In this document: piece by piece, positions 46,279 to 58,900 of the stretch
Layout: each line of letters begins with the position of its first letter
How positions within the stretch are numbered: the first letter of the stretch is position 1
Source of the DNA: Gaeumannomyces sp. JS-464
Lineage: Eukaryota > Ascomycota > Sordariomycetes > Magnaporthales > Magnaporthaceae
Assembly (NCBI GenBank): GCA_002197995.1
Contig: NGZR01000002.1
Coordinates: 9,300,001 to 9,364,000 of the forward strand
DNA: 64,000 nt
Direction: 5' to 3'
Notes under the pieces: generated by a model
What the model saw: only the letters and a program-made list of their open reading frames with translations
Told to the model about the DNA's origin: nothing
Database searches by the model: none
Position numbers and translations under genes: made by a program

Positions 46279-47122
46279 TCACGGCTCCGCTGCTGCCCAC
46301 CGTTCCGGAAGCTCCAGGAACACGAAGCGGCTGTCCTGCTGGTGCTTCGCGTACGGCGTGTGGCTGAGGAAGTTGGTCGCCAGGATCTTGACCACCGCCC
46401 CGCCGCCCTCCTCCTCGGCCCATGGCACAAGGTCTAACACGCGCTCAAGCGCATCGTCCTTATCCTTGCCATCGCCGCTTATCCGCCACACCAAGTCCAG
46501 GATGATGAAGACGGTCACGTCCTTCGGAAGCGCCCCGATCAGGTCCCTCAGCCAACCCGCAAGAACCCTGATGCGGCCTTCGGTGCTGGGAGGCAGGCAT
46601 CGGGGAGGGTCGCCAAGCAACGACATGTCGACGTCGTCCCGGCTCCCGACTTGCTCCAGCAGCTGGGTAAAACAGTGCTGCCAGCATGGCATCGGGCTGT
46701 GTCGTGCTTCCGCCCGTGTCCTCCAAGGCGCGACAGCTGCCGAAAAAGCCCAGAACCGGACAGCTCGCCCGGCCCGCCGAGCTAGGGCTGCGGTGCACGA
46801 ACGCTGACATGAACGACGCAGCACTGAACACGTCGCCTTCTGTCGTGCTCCGCACGATTAACGCCGTGGAGCCCTTGGCCCTCGTCCACCTGCTCAGCTG
46901 TTCCGACATCAGCAGGTAGCGCACCTTGTCTTTCTCCGTCTGCTCTGTCACGCTGTACTTCTCCGTGATGCTCTCTCCGTCACCCTGCGCGTCAAGGTGG
47001 GCGTTGGGCAGGCTTGCTAGCCATTTCCCCGTCGTATCTCTGTTCTCTCTCGCTCGTCGCCCGCCGGGCCCGCCTAAGTTTTGCATGTGCCTCTGGAACT
47101 GATCCATGCTCACGGTAGCCAC
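46279..47122 (-). CDS. Uncharacterised fungal protein (280 aa)
   Basis: Begins MATVSMDQFQRHMQNL and continues YSVTEQTEKDKVRYLLMSEQLSRW, GFFGSCRALEDTGG, TQLLEQVGSRDDVDMSLL, LPKDVTVFIILDLVWRISGDGKDKDDALERVLDLVPWAEE and ILATNFLSHTPYAK. A hydrophobic strand followed by acidic residues (VFIILDLVWR) and a later KILATNF strand resemble the Walker-B/sensor part of a P-loop fold, but I see no clear GxxxxGK, so NTPase activity is not claimed. One extra A in AAAA at 46669-46672 (plus strand) breaks the frame. I believe it belongs to an unnamed family in filamentous ascomycetes. It is the last intact-looking gene before the RIP-like region. Confidence 0.6.
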
Positions 47123-47640
47123 GGGGTCTTTTTTTGTCTCGAGTGGCGACTTGGCTCCGCTTGTGCCTACGGTCCCCGGCGGCGTATGATATACTAATTA
47201 GCTGTTTTGACGACATTCACGCGTGAAGCAAATTCAACGTTTAAAATCAAAAATTGAAGAAAAAAGACAAAAAGAAAGGAACGTCGCAATTCTTGAAAGC
47301 AACTTGAATGCAACACCAAAACCACAACAATAAGGCTTATTTACTTGCTCGATAAGTCTCTCCCCGGCTTCCCCGTACGACGTTATAATTGCATATCTTC
47401 CTGACTGACGTGCAGGCAATCTGCATGGACTGCGGTGATACCATTGGGGGTAGGGCTCCGAAATCCTTCGTCGGGCACAAATGCATAGATTGCCAGCCTG
47501 CCCGTGATTGAAATACCTGTCCTCCCCTCATTCATCCAGACATCTTTTTCTTTGCAGGTCCATCATTTAAAGCGCTCCACACCTAACGGTCTGTTCACTC
47601 ACGACGCTAGTTTACAATAAAAGTGTAGGTTCCACGGAAA
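47123..47640. other. Transition interval
   Basis: About 500 bp with no supported gene between the last gene and the AT-rich block; composition is mixed. Confidence 0.4.
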
Positions 47641-48539
47641 TTCACCGCCGAATTTGGCTGGCGCTGGTCGCCGATTCAGGCGGCAGTTTGGCCTGGATGC
47701 CAAACCAAAGTCCGCCATCGTTAATACACATACGCCCCACCGTCTCCCTATTGTAATGCTTACAATAGCACGCCCTTCCGGCGGAAGCTTAAGCTATCGA
47801 TCTTTAAAGTTAGCGAGGCGCCGTTCGATATTAAAACTATATAAAGCCCACTTTAGTCTTTTCCAAAAGTTCGCTCGTTTATAAAAAGTTATTATCGAAC
47901 CTATTTTGCTTTTTTTACGCTATCCACATTACATATCGGTTTTTCCTCCTCCACGTTTGCTTAACGGATTTTAACCTGCTATAATGCCATTTTCCTCGAT
48001 TTATTTTTTCGCATTATTTTACCGTCCATTTTTTAATAATTTTATTATTCGTTAAGCCTTTTATTATTAACTATAAGCGTTAAACCCAGCCAAAAGGGTA
48101 ATATCGAGCATTCGGCCGAGTATTACTAATAACGTCGTAAAAGGCTAGTTAATTAAAAAACTGTAAAAAAGCCACATTTCGACTTTACAAAAATTAATAT
48201 GCTTAGGGTAACGCGTAAATGGACAAAGTAATAGCACTTTACTAAAAAACTATTACGAGGGAATGAAAAGCTAATAATTTTGTTAAACATTACGAGCTGC
48301 TTCGTAAAAACAAATTAAACTATATTAAAAAATCAACCAAAAAAAACATTATTATTTTTTTAAAATAGGTATTCGGTATATGTAATAAAAAAATCCGCAA
48401 AAAAGTACAGTTTACAAATATAAAAAAGTTTTTGCCATATTGTATTACGCTGCCGTTAGCTGTGCTATATTTAACAAAGTAAACGAAAAGCTTAACGATA
48501 TAAATAAAAAAGCAAATAAAGCGGAATTAAAAAAACGCA

Positions 48540-50410
48540 AAATAATTAACGATATTTTTCCGGCCTAGTTTATTAATGGAAAACTTATAGCAAAGCACAA
48601 CTTAAACAAAACATTTAAAAAAAAACCCGTTATAAATGTCGACGATTTTTTTTTGTTTTTTATTATTATTAGGTTTTCGATACGTCGGTATTTCCAAATA
48701 AAAAGCAAAAGCTACAACTTTCGCTTTTGCTTTTTCTTTAAACGTATACTGCTTTAAAACCGAAAGCGTTAATATGCAAGCGAATAACCCGTAAAAACCT
48801 TAAAAAGCATAATATAAAAAGCGAAAGCGGGATTAAAAGCAGCGTATCCGACTAAGCCGGCCTAAAATCGGCGGAGGTTAAAACTTTTTATTATAAAAAC
48901 GTTACGATCTTTTTACTGCCAAATCTAAATAATCGAAATATCCTTACTATAAAAATCACACTTAGGTTTACAAAAAGATATAAAAAAGCCCCAATTCGTA
49001 AATACAAAACTTGCTATTAAATTATATAAAATTAAAAACTAACAGCTTTTAGCAAAACATTTATCTTTATAAAAATGGACATGCTTATATTCGACGCGAT
49101 TATGTATATAATTGTTATCGGCATATTCGATAACGCGTTCGAAACCGGCATTAATTCGGTAAATAACATATATCGTTTTCGCGTTTTGCCACCCCGTCGC
49201 AGTTATACCTTTTAATGGAAAAAAAATAATGGATATTCCTATTTTCCGCTAAACTGTAAAAACAAAAAACGGGTACAAAACGTCGGAAACTAAAGCTTTG
49301 CATTACTACACTTACTTTTACACTTTATAACGACTCGGCATTAATACGGGATTTATACAGCTATTAATATTTTACATAATTCGACGTAAGGCCGGAAAAG
49401 CCGTAAAATGTAAGGAAAAAATCCACCCAATTACCGTTAGCTTACCATACTAATAATTTTAAGCTATTGCTATACAAATTCAATTGTAGCAGGTTATAAG
49501 CTATCGAAATGCGGGCATTTACCAAGCTTATATCAATTTAAAAGTTTAATGCCACGTCGAAACAGCTTTTTTAGCCAGCTATCGAATTAAACTTTATTTA
49601 AAGCGGTTACCTATATAAATCGCTACGTTAACCTACGTGCGCCGATAAGGCTTACCGCTAAACAAACTTTTAAATTGCGATTTAATCCGGAACTGCGAAA
49701 GCGATAAAAGCTTGTAAAAATGCTTTTTTAAAAAGTTAAATCGGAGTTAAAAACGATTAAAAAGGCCGAAACGGGTAACACGAAGCTATACTAGCAATAC
49801 TTACGAGCGAAAAAAAATTACGACTTTTTTAAAAATATATTAAAAAATTCGGCGAAAAGAAACGAACAGCAACGCTATTTTAAAAATATCGATACGTTGA
49901 AAATTAACAGGCAGTTTAAAAACGCTACATGGCATTTAAGTTTTAGCTTTGTTAAATGAAAACAACCGGAAGCTAACCACGCTTTAAAAAAGCGCAAAAA
50001 AATCGCCGATATTATTTGCGAAGATTTATCGCGTTTAGACGAAAACGCTGCGGTAAAACACCGAATTAAAACTAAAAGCGCTATGCTTTTTTTTTACCGC
50101 CGAAAAAAGCCGCCACGTAAACGAATGCTAGTTTAAAAAGTTTAAAATGGGGGCCAAAGCCCCGAATGCTTGCAAAATACTTAAAGCTATGCTAAAATAC
50201 AATGTTATTTTTGCATTCGATACGGCGATCGTTATTACTTTTCTTCCGTATATAAAATGAAAAACCACGTTGAAATTCACTTGTTTTATTTAATAAAACG
50301 GTGAAATTCTTTATTTAAAACCGGAATGCCGCAAAACGTTACGGGGTCGCGACGCATTTAAAGCTTATATTGCTTTAATGCATAATTATAATATTTTTCG
50401 GGAGCGTTAA
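48540..50410 (+). pseudogene. Relic of a DUF3435 (FluG-domain) tyrosine-recombinase-like gene
   Basis: Stop-riddled plus-strand frames still give stretches typical of the family: LRRLGINTGFIQLL followed by a YxxRR-type segment (around 49330-49400), a Lys/Arg-rich coiled middle (NTKLYQQYLRAKKNYDFFKN then QQRYFKNIDTLKINRQFK, 49780-49930), HALKKRKKIADIICEDLSRLD (49980-50040), and a C-terminal C2H2-like remnant with CRKTLRGRDAFKAYIALMHN near 50325-50390. In fungi, DUF3435 proteins are tyrosine recombinases, including the captains of Starship elements, or related relics. The catalytic R-H-R-Y set cannot be read reliably. Identification is by eye, and the ends are approximate. Confidence 0.55.
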
Positions 50411-51204
50411 ATATGTTTTACTTTTTATTTTTATGTATTAGCTTAGCGTTATTATTCGGGATATTGCTAAAATACTTACTAGCCGCTAAATTGGGGAAGA
50501 AATATTTAAAATTTAACTATAACGTGCTATTTAAAACCGGTAGCGCGCGAAATGTAAGTAAATATTAAACCTGAAAGGAAAAAAAAGGTTAAAGGAAAAA
50601 GCGTGGCCGAAGGTCGCACTTTTATCCCGTCGTCCTTTTTTATCGTATTTTTAACCAATCAGCTATTAACTTTATTAACCATTACTCGTGGTGCCGTGTT
50701 ATAATTGTAAGCCCGTTACGTACCTCCCGTTGGGAGCCCCGTTAGCTGCTATAACAGCTAGCAACTCGCTTACCGCCTTGTGTAACTTGTTTATCGCCTT
50801 TTAAAATTCACCCATTGCTTTTTATAAATTTGCCCACCGTTTTTGGTAATTCGTCCATTACTTTTTATAACTCGCTAACCGCTTTTAGCTGTATTTTTAT
50901 TTAAGTAACGCGCGGAAATGGTTTCGGTGGGCCAAAGCCTTGCAAGCTATAAATAAAATTCCCTCCCACTAACGGTTACGCAACGCATATCATCTACCTG
51001 TTTGTTTTTTATCCTCGACCACCAAAGCGTCGTTAACGTACGCGGCTAAACGCTAATATCCTTATATAAGCTCGAAAGCCTGCTAAACTGGTTAAAAGCC
51101 CAATTTTAAATCGCGGGCTTACGAAGCTGGCAAAGCTATCTTCGTAAGGAGGCATAACTGCACATGCCTTTATTATCCAATACTTTGGGTAAAACATATC
51201 CACC

Positions 51205-51219
51205 GGGGGGGGGGGGGGG
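51205..51219 (+). repeat. G15 homopolymer
   Basis: Fifteen consecutive G residues inside otherwise AT-rich sequence, just left of the outer repeat copy. Confidence 0.95.
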
Positions 51220-51264
51220 ATTATGCGGCTTAACCTTAATTACGTACTTTTGCAAAGTAAAAGT

Positions 51265-51444
51265 GCATGTAGTAAAAAAAGAAAAAAAGAAAGAGAAAGA
51301 AAGTATATTTAACGTTAGCTAATCGGGATTTACCAGTTTTTGCCTTCCAAAAGGCATATAACGTGCTAGCGCTACCTAAGCTTAACACTAAGCTACATGT
51401 TACTATCGAAGCGGCTAACAAATTAAACCATAAGGCAGGCCAGC

Positions 51445-51488
<44 letters not shown>

Positions 51489-51620
51489 CTGCCTAAAGCA
51501 CACGGAGTTCGGGCCGCGTTTCGGCGCTTTTTGTTAAGCGGGCAATCGGCAGTAGGGCGAATAAACGCCAAAGCGCTTTAAGCGCAGCAGGCGGCGCAAT
51601 AAGCGCCGCGGGTGGTAAAA
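51265..51620 (+). repeat. Outer repeat, left copy, with a poly(A)40 insertion
   Basis: Begins with a purine (GA)-rich tract, then TATATTTAACGTTAG, an AATCGGGATTTACCA segment, a GCGGCTAACAAATTAAACC segment and TTTCGGCGCTTTTTGTTAAG. The same order is found at 60665-60955. The left copy contains extra sequence: 40 consecutive A (51446-51485) between inverted arms GGCAGGCC and GGCCTGCC. The element identity is unknown. Confidence 0.8.
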
Positions 51621-51661
51621 AAACGCGATCGGCCGGCAAAATGCCGGAATAAAGTAAAAGT

Positions 51662-51878
51662 TTATCACGGCTAGTAGGGCCCTCGTTAATAGCTGGAAGT
51701 GCGGGGCTTGTGGAAACCCGCAGCCCTTATCGCAAATAAAGGCGGGCCCTATTAGCGGCCCCTTATAAAATTGGGGATACCCCAATTCTGTGCAGGTCGG
51801 GCCCTTCGGGCCTCCCTTTTTCGAAAAAAAAACTACTTTACTGCTAACGTTTACTTGCTTGCCTAACAGCCCTGATAA
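51662..51878 (+). repeat. 5' LTR of the Gypsy element
   Basis: Matches 59589-59800 over its length, including GCGGGGCTTGTGGAAACCC, AATAAAGGCGGGCCCTATT and ACTTTACTGCTAACGTTTAC. It starts TTATCACGGCT and ends AGCCCTGATAA, imperfect inverted ends. Differences from the other LTR include many C/T and G/A changes, as RIP would give. Confidence 0.85.
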
Positions 51879-51879
51879 A

Positions 51880-51893
51880 TGGTAGCAACTCGG
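51880..51893 (+). other. Putative primer-binding site of the Gypsy element
   Basis: TGGTAGCAACTCGG begins two bases after the LTR end. A TGG start is expected for a site complementary to a tRNA 3' end; which tRNA is not determined. Confidence 0.4.
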
Positions 51894-54800
51894 AAAACCT
51901 AAACGACCGACGCCTATAATCGCGAAAGTGTTACATTCCCCCCCTTCGAAGATCCGACCTGCTTGTAGCGTGACGATCTTCTCATTCCTCCCCGGCCTTT
52001 GCTTAAGGCAACGCCGGTACCTACGTCCCAACCTGCTTGCGGCGCGCGGGACGCTTTAAATAACACTTCCCTAAAGATCCGACCTGCTTATAGCGCGACG
52101 ATTTTCCCCAATTAATCCCTCGATCGGCCTTTGCTTAAAGCGACGCTAATCTTTACGTTCCGACCTGCTTATAGCGCGAGGAACGCTTTACCAACCACTA
52201 CCAATCGTCGTTCCCTTCGTTGGGCCAAACGCGATTAAAACACCAAATCCCTTTTTACGTTAGGCTTTAAGCGGGCGAAAACCTCGAATTCCCTGTTTTT
52301 TACCTACCTACTCATTTGGCCGTTATTTCGCCATCACTTTACCTATAAAACACTATAGCGGACCCCTATCCGCCCGAGGATCACCTTTAAAAGCAAAACA
52401 ATAAAGCGCTTATGCCCGGTGCGATGCCAAAATCCTTATTGCTTAAAACCGGCAGCCTTGTACCGCATAAAGCCATTACCGACCTGTCGCATAACGATAA
52501 TGTGCAGCTAAAGCGGGCTAAACGCGCTAAACTAACTAGCGCATTAGCCTTTTCTTTTGCCTAAAGCATTAGGGTGCTAATTAAAACGCCCGCTATTATT
52601 TACACCTTTGCCTTTTTTTCCGCTTTTAACATACGCCCGGGAAAAATCGATTTCGATTGCTAACCTTAATTAACGCGTTCGCAACCTTCCAAAACGAATT
52701 ACGAGGTACCTTTTTAAGCCTCGTTTAAAAGCGACGAGTATTAGCGCGTTGCCGGCAAAAACGGAAGTTCCAAACCTGGATTTAACAGCGATTTTATCCG
52801 CTAAATGAAAGCACAAATTAAAAAGCAAAACGATCGACTATATTAAGCTTTCGATCGGTTTAACCAAATGCGAAAAAGCTAACGCTAATTCCAAAACATC
52901 CAATTTAAGCAAACTAATACCTTTAAGCAAATTATAACGAAGTTAGGCAGTATTAAAAACAATCGCAAGCATTTTAGGCGCTTTAAATACGAGCGTTATT
53001 ACAGCCCAAATGTTAGCGGCAATCGTACTTGTTAACCTTCGCTAAACCTGCGTAAAGCTAATCGCCGGCTTAATAAAATCCGACGAAATAAACAACCGGC
53101 CGCTAAGTCGGAAAACGAAACTTAATTACCATAATTAGGCTTGTTATAAAGGTTTATCGCTATAAAAAACCCGATAGCGATCGCTACCGCTTTTAAAAGC
53201 CCGATCGCGAGCATAACCGGACTTTACGCACGGTTACGGCCAATTAAGGTCGTAATTTACAAGCCTTTTCCGATTTCGATTGGGATTTTGGCGAAAATTA
53301 AAACGGAGTTCCGTTAAAATCCTAGCCGGCTTAACGAGTTAAAAAAAGCCATCGTATTTATCGACCTTTTCGGGTTACCCCCGTTAATAACCCTCGGTAA
53401 AATCCAGCTTGTAACTTTAACAACCTTTACGTTTCGAATCGCAAAAATCGCGATTAAAATAACCGTCGTTACTAATAAAACTAAAAAAAAGCCGACGATT
53501 TAGCGATCCGCTGTCGGCGCTAATAAACCTTCGATATTATTATATCGATTCGGCTTTAAAAAAATCGTTTCCTTTTTAAGCGAAAAATAATCGGCATTTT
53601 TAACCTTTATTAAAAAAACTTAAAAAATTAAAGCATTTTTTTTAACTTAAAGCTAACAATTTTTACAAACGTTTACGCATTTACGAAACGTATTAACATT
53701 TTCCGTAAAAACCTAAACACGGTTTAAAACGTCGATTATTAGCTTTTTAACCTTTTCCAAACTTTATTAAAAAGCTTTGCATCCATTTGGTAAAGCAGCC
53801 AATTAAACCGCGATAAGCGCGCGGCTTTAAAAGCTTAAAGCTTTATAATAATCTTTACGGCTTTAAAGCGATAGTTCGCCCTAAATGCTAGCAAAGCTAT
53901 TAAGCTTTTTACCGAAGCGACGCTTAGCTTCCGCAATTTGGCTGCAAATAAGTTTGCCTTACACTAGGTTATATTTAAAATGCTCCGTTATACTAAAAGC
54001 ATAAGCATTACCCAAACGGCAATTAGTACGGCATTATAATCCAAATTTAAAACCGTTTGGATTTAAGCATTTAAACGAAATTGCAAGCCCTTAAGCTTAC
54101 AAAAACTCGCATTAAATACTTTCGTTTTATTAAAAAAAATAACCTCGTTTTTATCGCTATCGCTAAAAAGCAATATTTTAACGCGATTGCCAAAAAGCAT
54201 AACCTTCGCTAAAAGGGTTATAACGACAATTATAACGGTAAGAATAAGCATTGTAATAACCGTAACTTTCGCGAAAAGCACCGAGATAACCGTTACCGGC
54301 ACCGTTACGACTTTTATCGAGGTAACCGGTATAATTTACACCGTTAAAAATTTTACAAAAACTACCGCCGAAATGATCGAAATCGCGGTTACAAGCCCCG
54401 CGACGATTACAAACCTCGTAATAAGCGTAACGAGTATAAAGCTCGTAATAGTCGCAAAAACGATTATAAGCGAGCTAACAAATACGGTAATCGCCGCGAT
54501 AAAAACCGCGATAACCGTTAGCGAAACCGCATTTATAACGTCGACAACGGTAACGCAAATGCAAAGGATTTTCCAAACGCTTACAGCGATGCTAACGATA
54601 ACGATAATGCTAGCGAAGCTTTTTTAAACGATATAAACGACATTTATATTATCGATAATCGCTAAACCGATTTACAAACTTGCAAGCGTTGCGATATCGT
54701 TATACCTTTTTGCAATTTGCTTTTCGCTTATTTTACGGCTTATTTTGGCGAATTTATTTATTAAATTAACGAAAACCATACTTCCTACGTGTTTAAAAAA

Positions 54801-55939
54801 ATTAACGTTATAAAAAAAACCATTAAGGTTAACGCCGAAGCAGTTTTTTTAAGCGAATACTTATATGCCAAAATAACGATTTAGCTTTTTATTAACGGCT
54901 AAAAGATTTAAATTTATGCTAATTCCGGATTTAGCCGAAACCTCGTCGTTAAAAACTTTTTTCGCGATTACGAATATAAAATTTTCGACGTTATAAACCT
55001 TAACGCACAGCTTATTTTTTCCGGCTGGAATTTTAAACGACCTAAACGTGCTAACAAATTCGCCCAAATTACGTTTTTCACTCCCGGATTCTTTTTTAAC
55101 GGTAATCCCGGAGTAATTTAACAAACGGCTTACGTTTGGATTATAAACCAATTAACAGCCGGCATAATCCTCGGAATCGCTTTTTTTAAACCTCGAGGTG
55201 CATTTATTAATTTCGCAACCGATTTAATTAACTTCCTTTTAAATCACTTTTACGTGCCTATTACAATAGTAAAAAAAGGCATAGCAATCGTGCGAGCAGT
55301 TAAATGCTTTAAAGTAATGGTAATTCCGGTTTAACAAACAATAGCCATTTCGGTAACGTATTTCCTTTTTCCCAAAAAACGGAGTTTTTTGCTAAAAAGC
55401 GACCATTTTATTATTTTAAATGCCATAGTTAATTATAAAACCAAGCCCGTTTGTTTAATTTACAATACATCGGATTAACCTTTTTAACTAGCTAAAAATG
55501 TACGCATAACCACCATTAAAAAACATGCGGATTAAATTTATTAAATGCTCGATTTTAAAACCGCTTTTAAAGCTATTACGGGCGTAAACGCATTAGCTAT
55601 CGCGGTTTAAAGCTTCCAAGCTAAGCACGGCGCTAAATACGGCTTTAAAACCCTTTTAACCTTTTTTTTTCGGCCGAAAACCCCGCTATTAAAACGCCGC
55701 CGGCACCGGCTTTAGCGAGGAAAAACAGGTAACTTAAGCAGTGCAATTAAACCATAAGTTTTACAACCTTTTACGTTTAAACAACCAAGCACTATTTGCG
55801 GGTAAATGCCAAAGTTTAAAAAACCTACGGGCGAAACGGGCGTGTTAACCAAAGTCACTTTTGGATTAAATTTACAATATAACACTAGGAAAAGCAAAAG
55901 CAAAAAAGCTTATAATGCTAAAAAAGTTAACCTTTCGGA

Positions 55940-55990
55940 ATTTTAAAAACCAAAACTTTTAAAACTTTTAAAACTTTTAAAACCTTTAAA
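55940..55990 (+). repeat. Short tandem repeat of TTTTAAAAC-like units
   Basis: About four to five consecutive 9-10 bp AAAACTTTT-type units lie within the internal part of the Gypsy relic, and would encode Lys/Leu/Pro-like repeats in one frame. Confidence 0.7.
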
Positions 55991-58900
55991 ACCCCAAAAA
56001 CCAGGATCCCGGACCAAACGTTAATATTAACTACGGAAACCCTATGCTTAACCTCCCGAAATTTTTACCTAAAGTGTTAAAAAAGCGTTTAGCAATTAAA
56101 ACATTTGGCAAAATACCCTACATCCTAACGAAGGATAAGGTGCACGTTTACAACGGCGATTTTACGAAAGCGCGCATTTTTAAAAATATTTGTAAACGTG
56201 CCGATATTTGGCGGGATCGTGGCCTTATCGATATCTTTAAAAACGAGCAAATAAAAATCCCTTTTAAAAAAGGTGGCAAAATTAAAGTGCTAAGCTATTT
56301 AACAAGCCCTATCCCGTAACCCGTAAAAAGAAAAACGTTATCGACCAAACTTATAACAAGCTTAACGAATAAAAACGATTGGAACTAGTTAATTACGCTA
56401 CTTTTTTTGCGTTTCCCTGCTTCGTCGTATAACGCATAATGCACGGCCAGCCTAAAAGCCGTGTAGTCGTTAACCTACGCCAATTTAACAAGGTTACTGT
56501 GCCGGACGCTTACCTTTTGCCTTTTTAATAGGACGTAATCGAGGCTTTTAAAAGTAAAAAATACGCAATAGCCGTAAACGCAACAGCGTTTTTCTTCCAG
56601 TTCCTCGTGCACCCGGAGCATTAAAACCGGCTTACGATCGTAAACCACCGAGGCTTTAAACGCTTACGTGTAGCCTTTATAAAATATTGGAACAGCTTTG
56701 CTTACGTTTAACGGTTTATAAATAACCTTTTTAATCTTTTAAATCCTTTTGCCGCTGCTTCGTTAACGATATTATCATTTTTTTAAACAACTTTTAAAAC
56801 CACTAACGTTATTTAAAAACGATTTTTAAAATGTTTGAAAATAAAAGCATCGCTATCTCCCTCGAAAAGAGCTTCGTCGGGTATTTTAACGTTAAGCTGC
56901 TTGGATTTTACGTTAACGCTTTGGGACTTTCCACTACGGAATTACGAATTTAAAGCTTTAAAAACTTAGCCTTTCCCAGCACGTTTAAGTTTTTAAAAAC
57001 GTACCTCGATAGCATTAAATTCTTGCGCTTTATAATCTCTTATTACGCTAAAATCGCGGAGCTTTTGCAAAAGCGAAAAGTTTTGCTACTGGCTAAAAGC
57101 CGGAAACAAAGCAAAAACAAAGGCGGTTAACGTTAGCACTACGTAAAAAGCATTGCCTTTACGCCTACTTTTAACGAAATTAAATCCTTTGAAACATTTT
57201 AGGAATTCATTTGTAAAGAAATGCGTTTGCATTACTACGACCCAAACCGCACGCTGTATTTGCAAATCGACGGAAATTTCGAACGCGGCTTTAAAGTTAT
57301 AATGTTCCAAATTAAGCCGGAGTACGTTTAAAAACTAAAAATTGTAATTCCGTCGATAATAGTTTAACCGATTATATTTTTTAGTCGATATTTAACGGTA
57401 TTTAAGCTTAATTACGAACTTTTAAAGTTAAAAATAGCTTGTTTAATTTAGGCTTGTAAACGATTTCGCACCGTTTTCCATTCCAATAATAAAAACCGTA
57501 TCGTTATGCTTACGGATAATGCCACTTTTGGAATCGTTAATAGGATTTGTTTTAACACTATTTTTACAAACCGGGCTAACAAACGCCTAATTAACGCTTT
57601 TATTTACTTTAGCGCTTACTTTTTAAACGTTTACCACGTGTTAAAACGCTTTAACCTTATGCTCGACGTATTATCCCGCTTTCCCGTAATAATTGGGAAC
57701 CTTAAAACTCGCGCTAAGCCCGATAAGCTTATATTAAACTCGCTTTAAAACAAAGGCTTTAACGATAATAACGACGACGTTAAGCACGTATTGCAAATAG
57801 CCGAGGCAATTATAAAAAAAACTTACGCTTTTAGTTTATTAAGCATTATAAGGGAAACCCCGTATTTTACAAGCTGATTTGGAAATTCGCAACCCTTCGC
57901 CCCGGTAAGGAGCCTTTTAAGCACGAGGACGTGCTAAATGCTTTAAAACCCGGGTACCTTTTTCGTGTTATTGATAACCTATTATATAACAAAGATAACG
58001 ACGAAATCGAACGCTTAGTTATCCTTTTCCTTTTAATAAAAACCTTTTTAAAAAAAGCTTATAATTACAAACACTACTTCGGCCGATAAAAAATAACAAA
58101 TGCGTTTATAAAAATGCATTTCCGGTTTAAAAAACGCCAAATCGATTAGTATATTAAGCATTGCCACGTTTGTAGCATAAACCAAATCGACAATTAAAAG
58201 CTTATCGGGACTTTCCAACTTATCCAGGCCCCTACGAAGCCGATAAGCGTGCTAGCTATAAATTTTATTACGGCTTTACTTACGGTACTGTTAGCTAACA
58301 CCTTTTAGCAGTTAAACACTTATAACGCTTATAATGCCCTTTTAACAGTTACAAATAAAACCTTTAAACCGGACTATCCTAATTTTTAACTATAACACTT
58401 ACGGCGCTAAACACTAGGCATTCCTCCTATTGCGGCATTTCTTAATAGCCGACTGGCTTTACCCCCGTGTTATTATCTTTAACAAAAACGCCAAATTTAC
58501 CGGCACCTTTTGGCAAACCGTTTGGAAAGGTTTTAGCACTAAGCTGGCTATAATAACAGCTTACCATCTTTAAGCTAATGGCCAATCCGAAAGGAAAAAC
58601 CAACTCGTAAAGCTGGCTTTACGTTTTTACGCTTAAAAGCATTTTAACGATTAGGTTAATATACTTTTAGCATTTTAGTAGGATATTAACAATTCCATTA
58701 TATCGGCTATAAACTGTTCGCCGCACAAGTTTCTTTTCGGATTTAAGCTTTTAGGCTTTATCGCTCGCCTAGCTAACTCGAATCCCAAAAACACCCCTAA
58801 TTTCTAGTACGTTAAAAAGCATTTCCGATAGGAAGCCTAATACGTTATAAACCTCGCTGCTTCCGAAATGAAAAAGATTTACGATAATAAACACCGTTAT

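Noticed and set aside
54187..54627. 146-codon Thr/Ile-rich frame on plus
   Set aside because: It is an alternative frame of the Arg/Asn-rich nucleocapsid-like part of the Gypsy relic.
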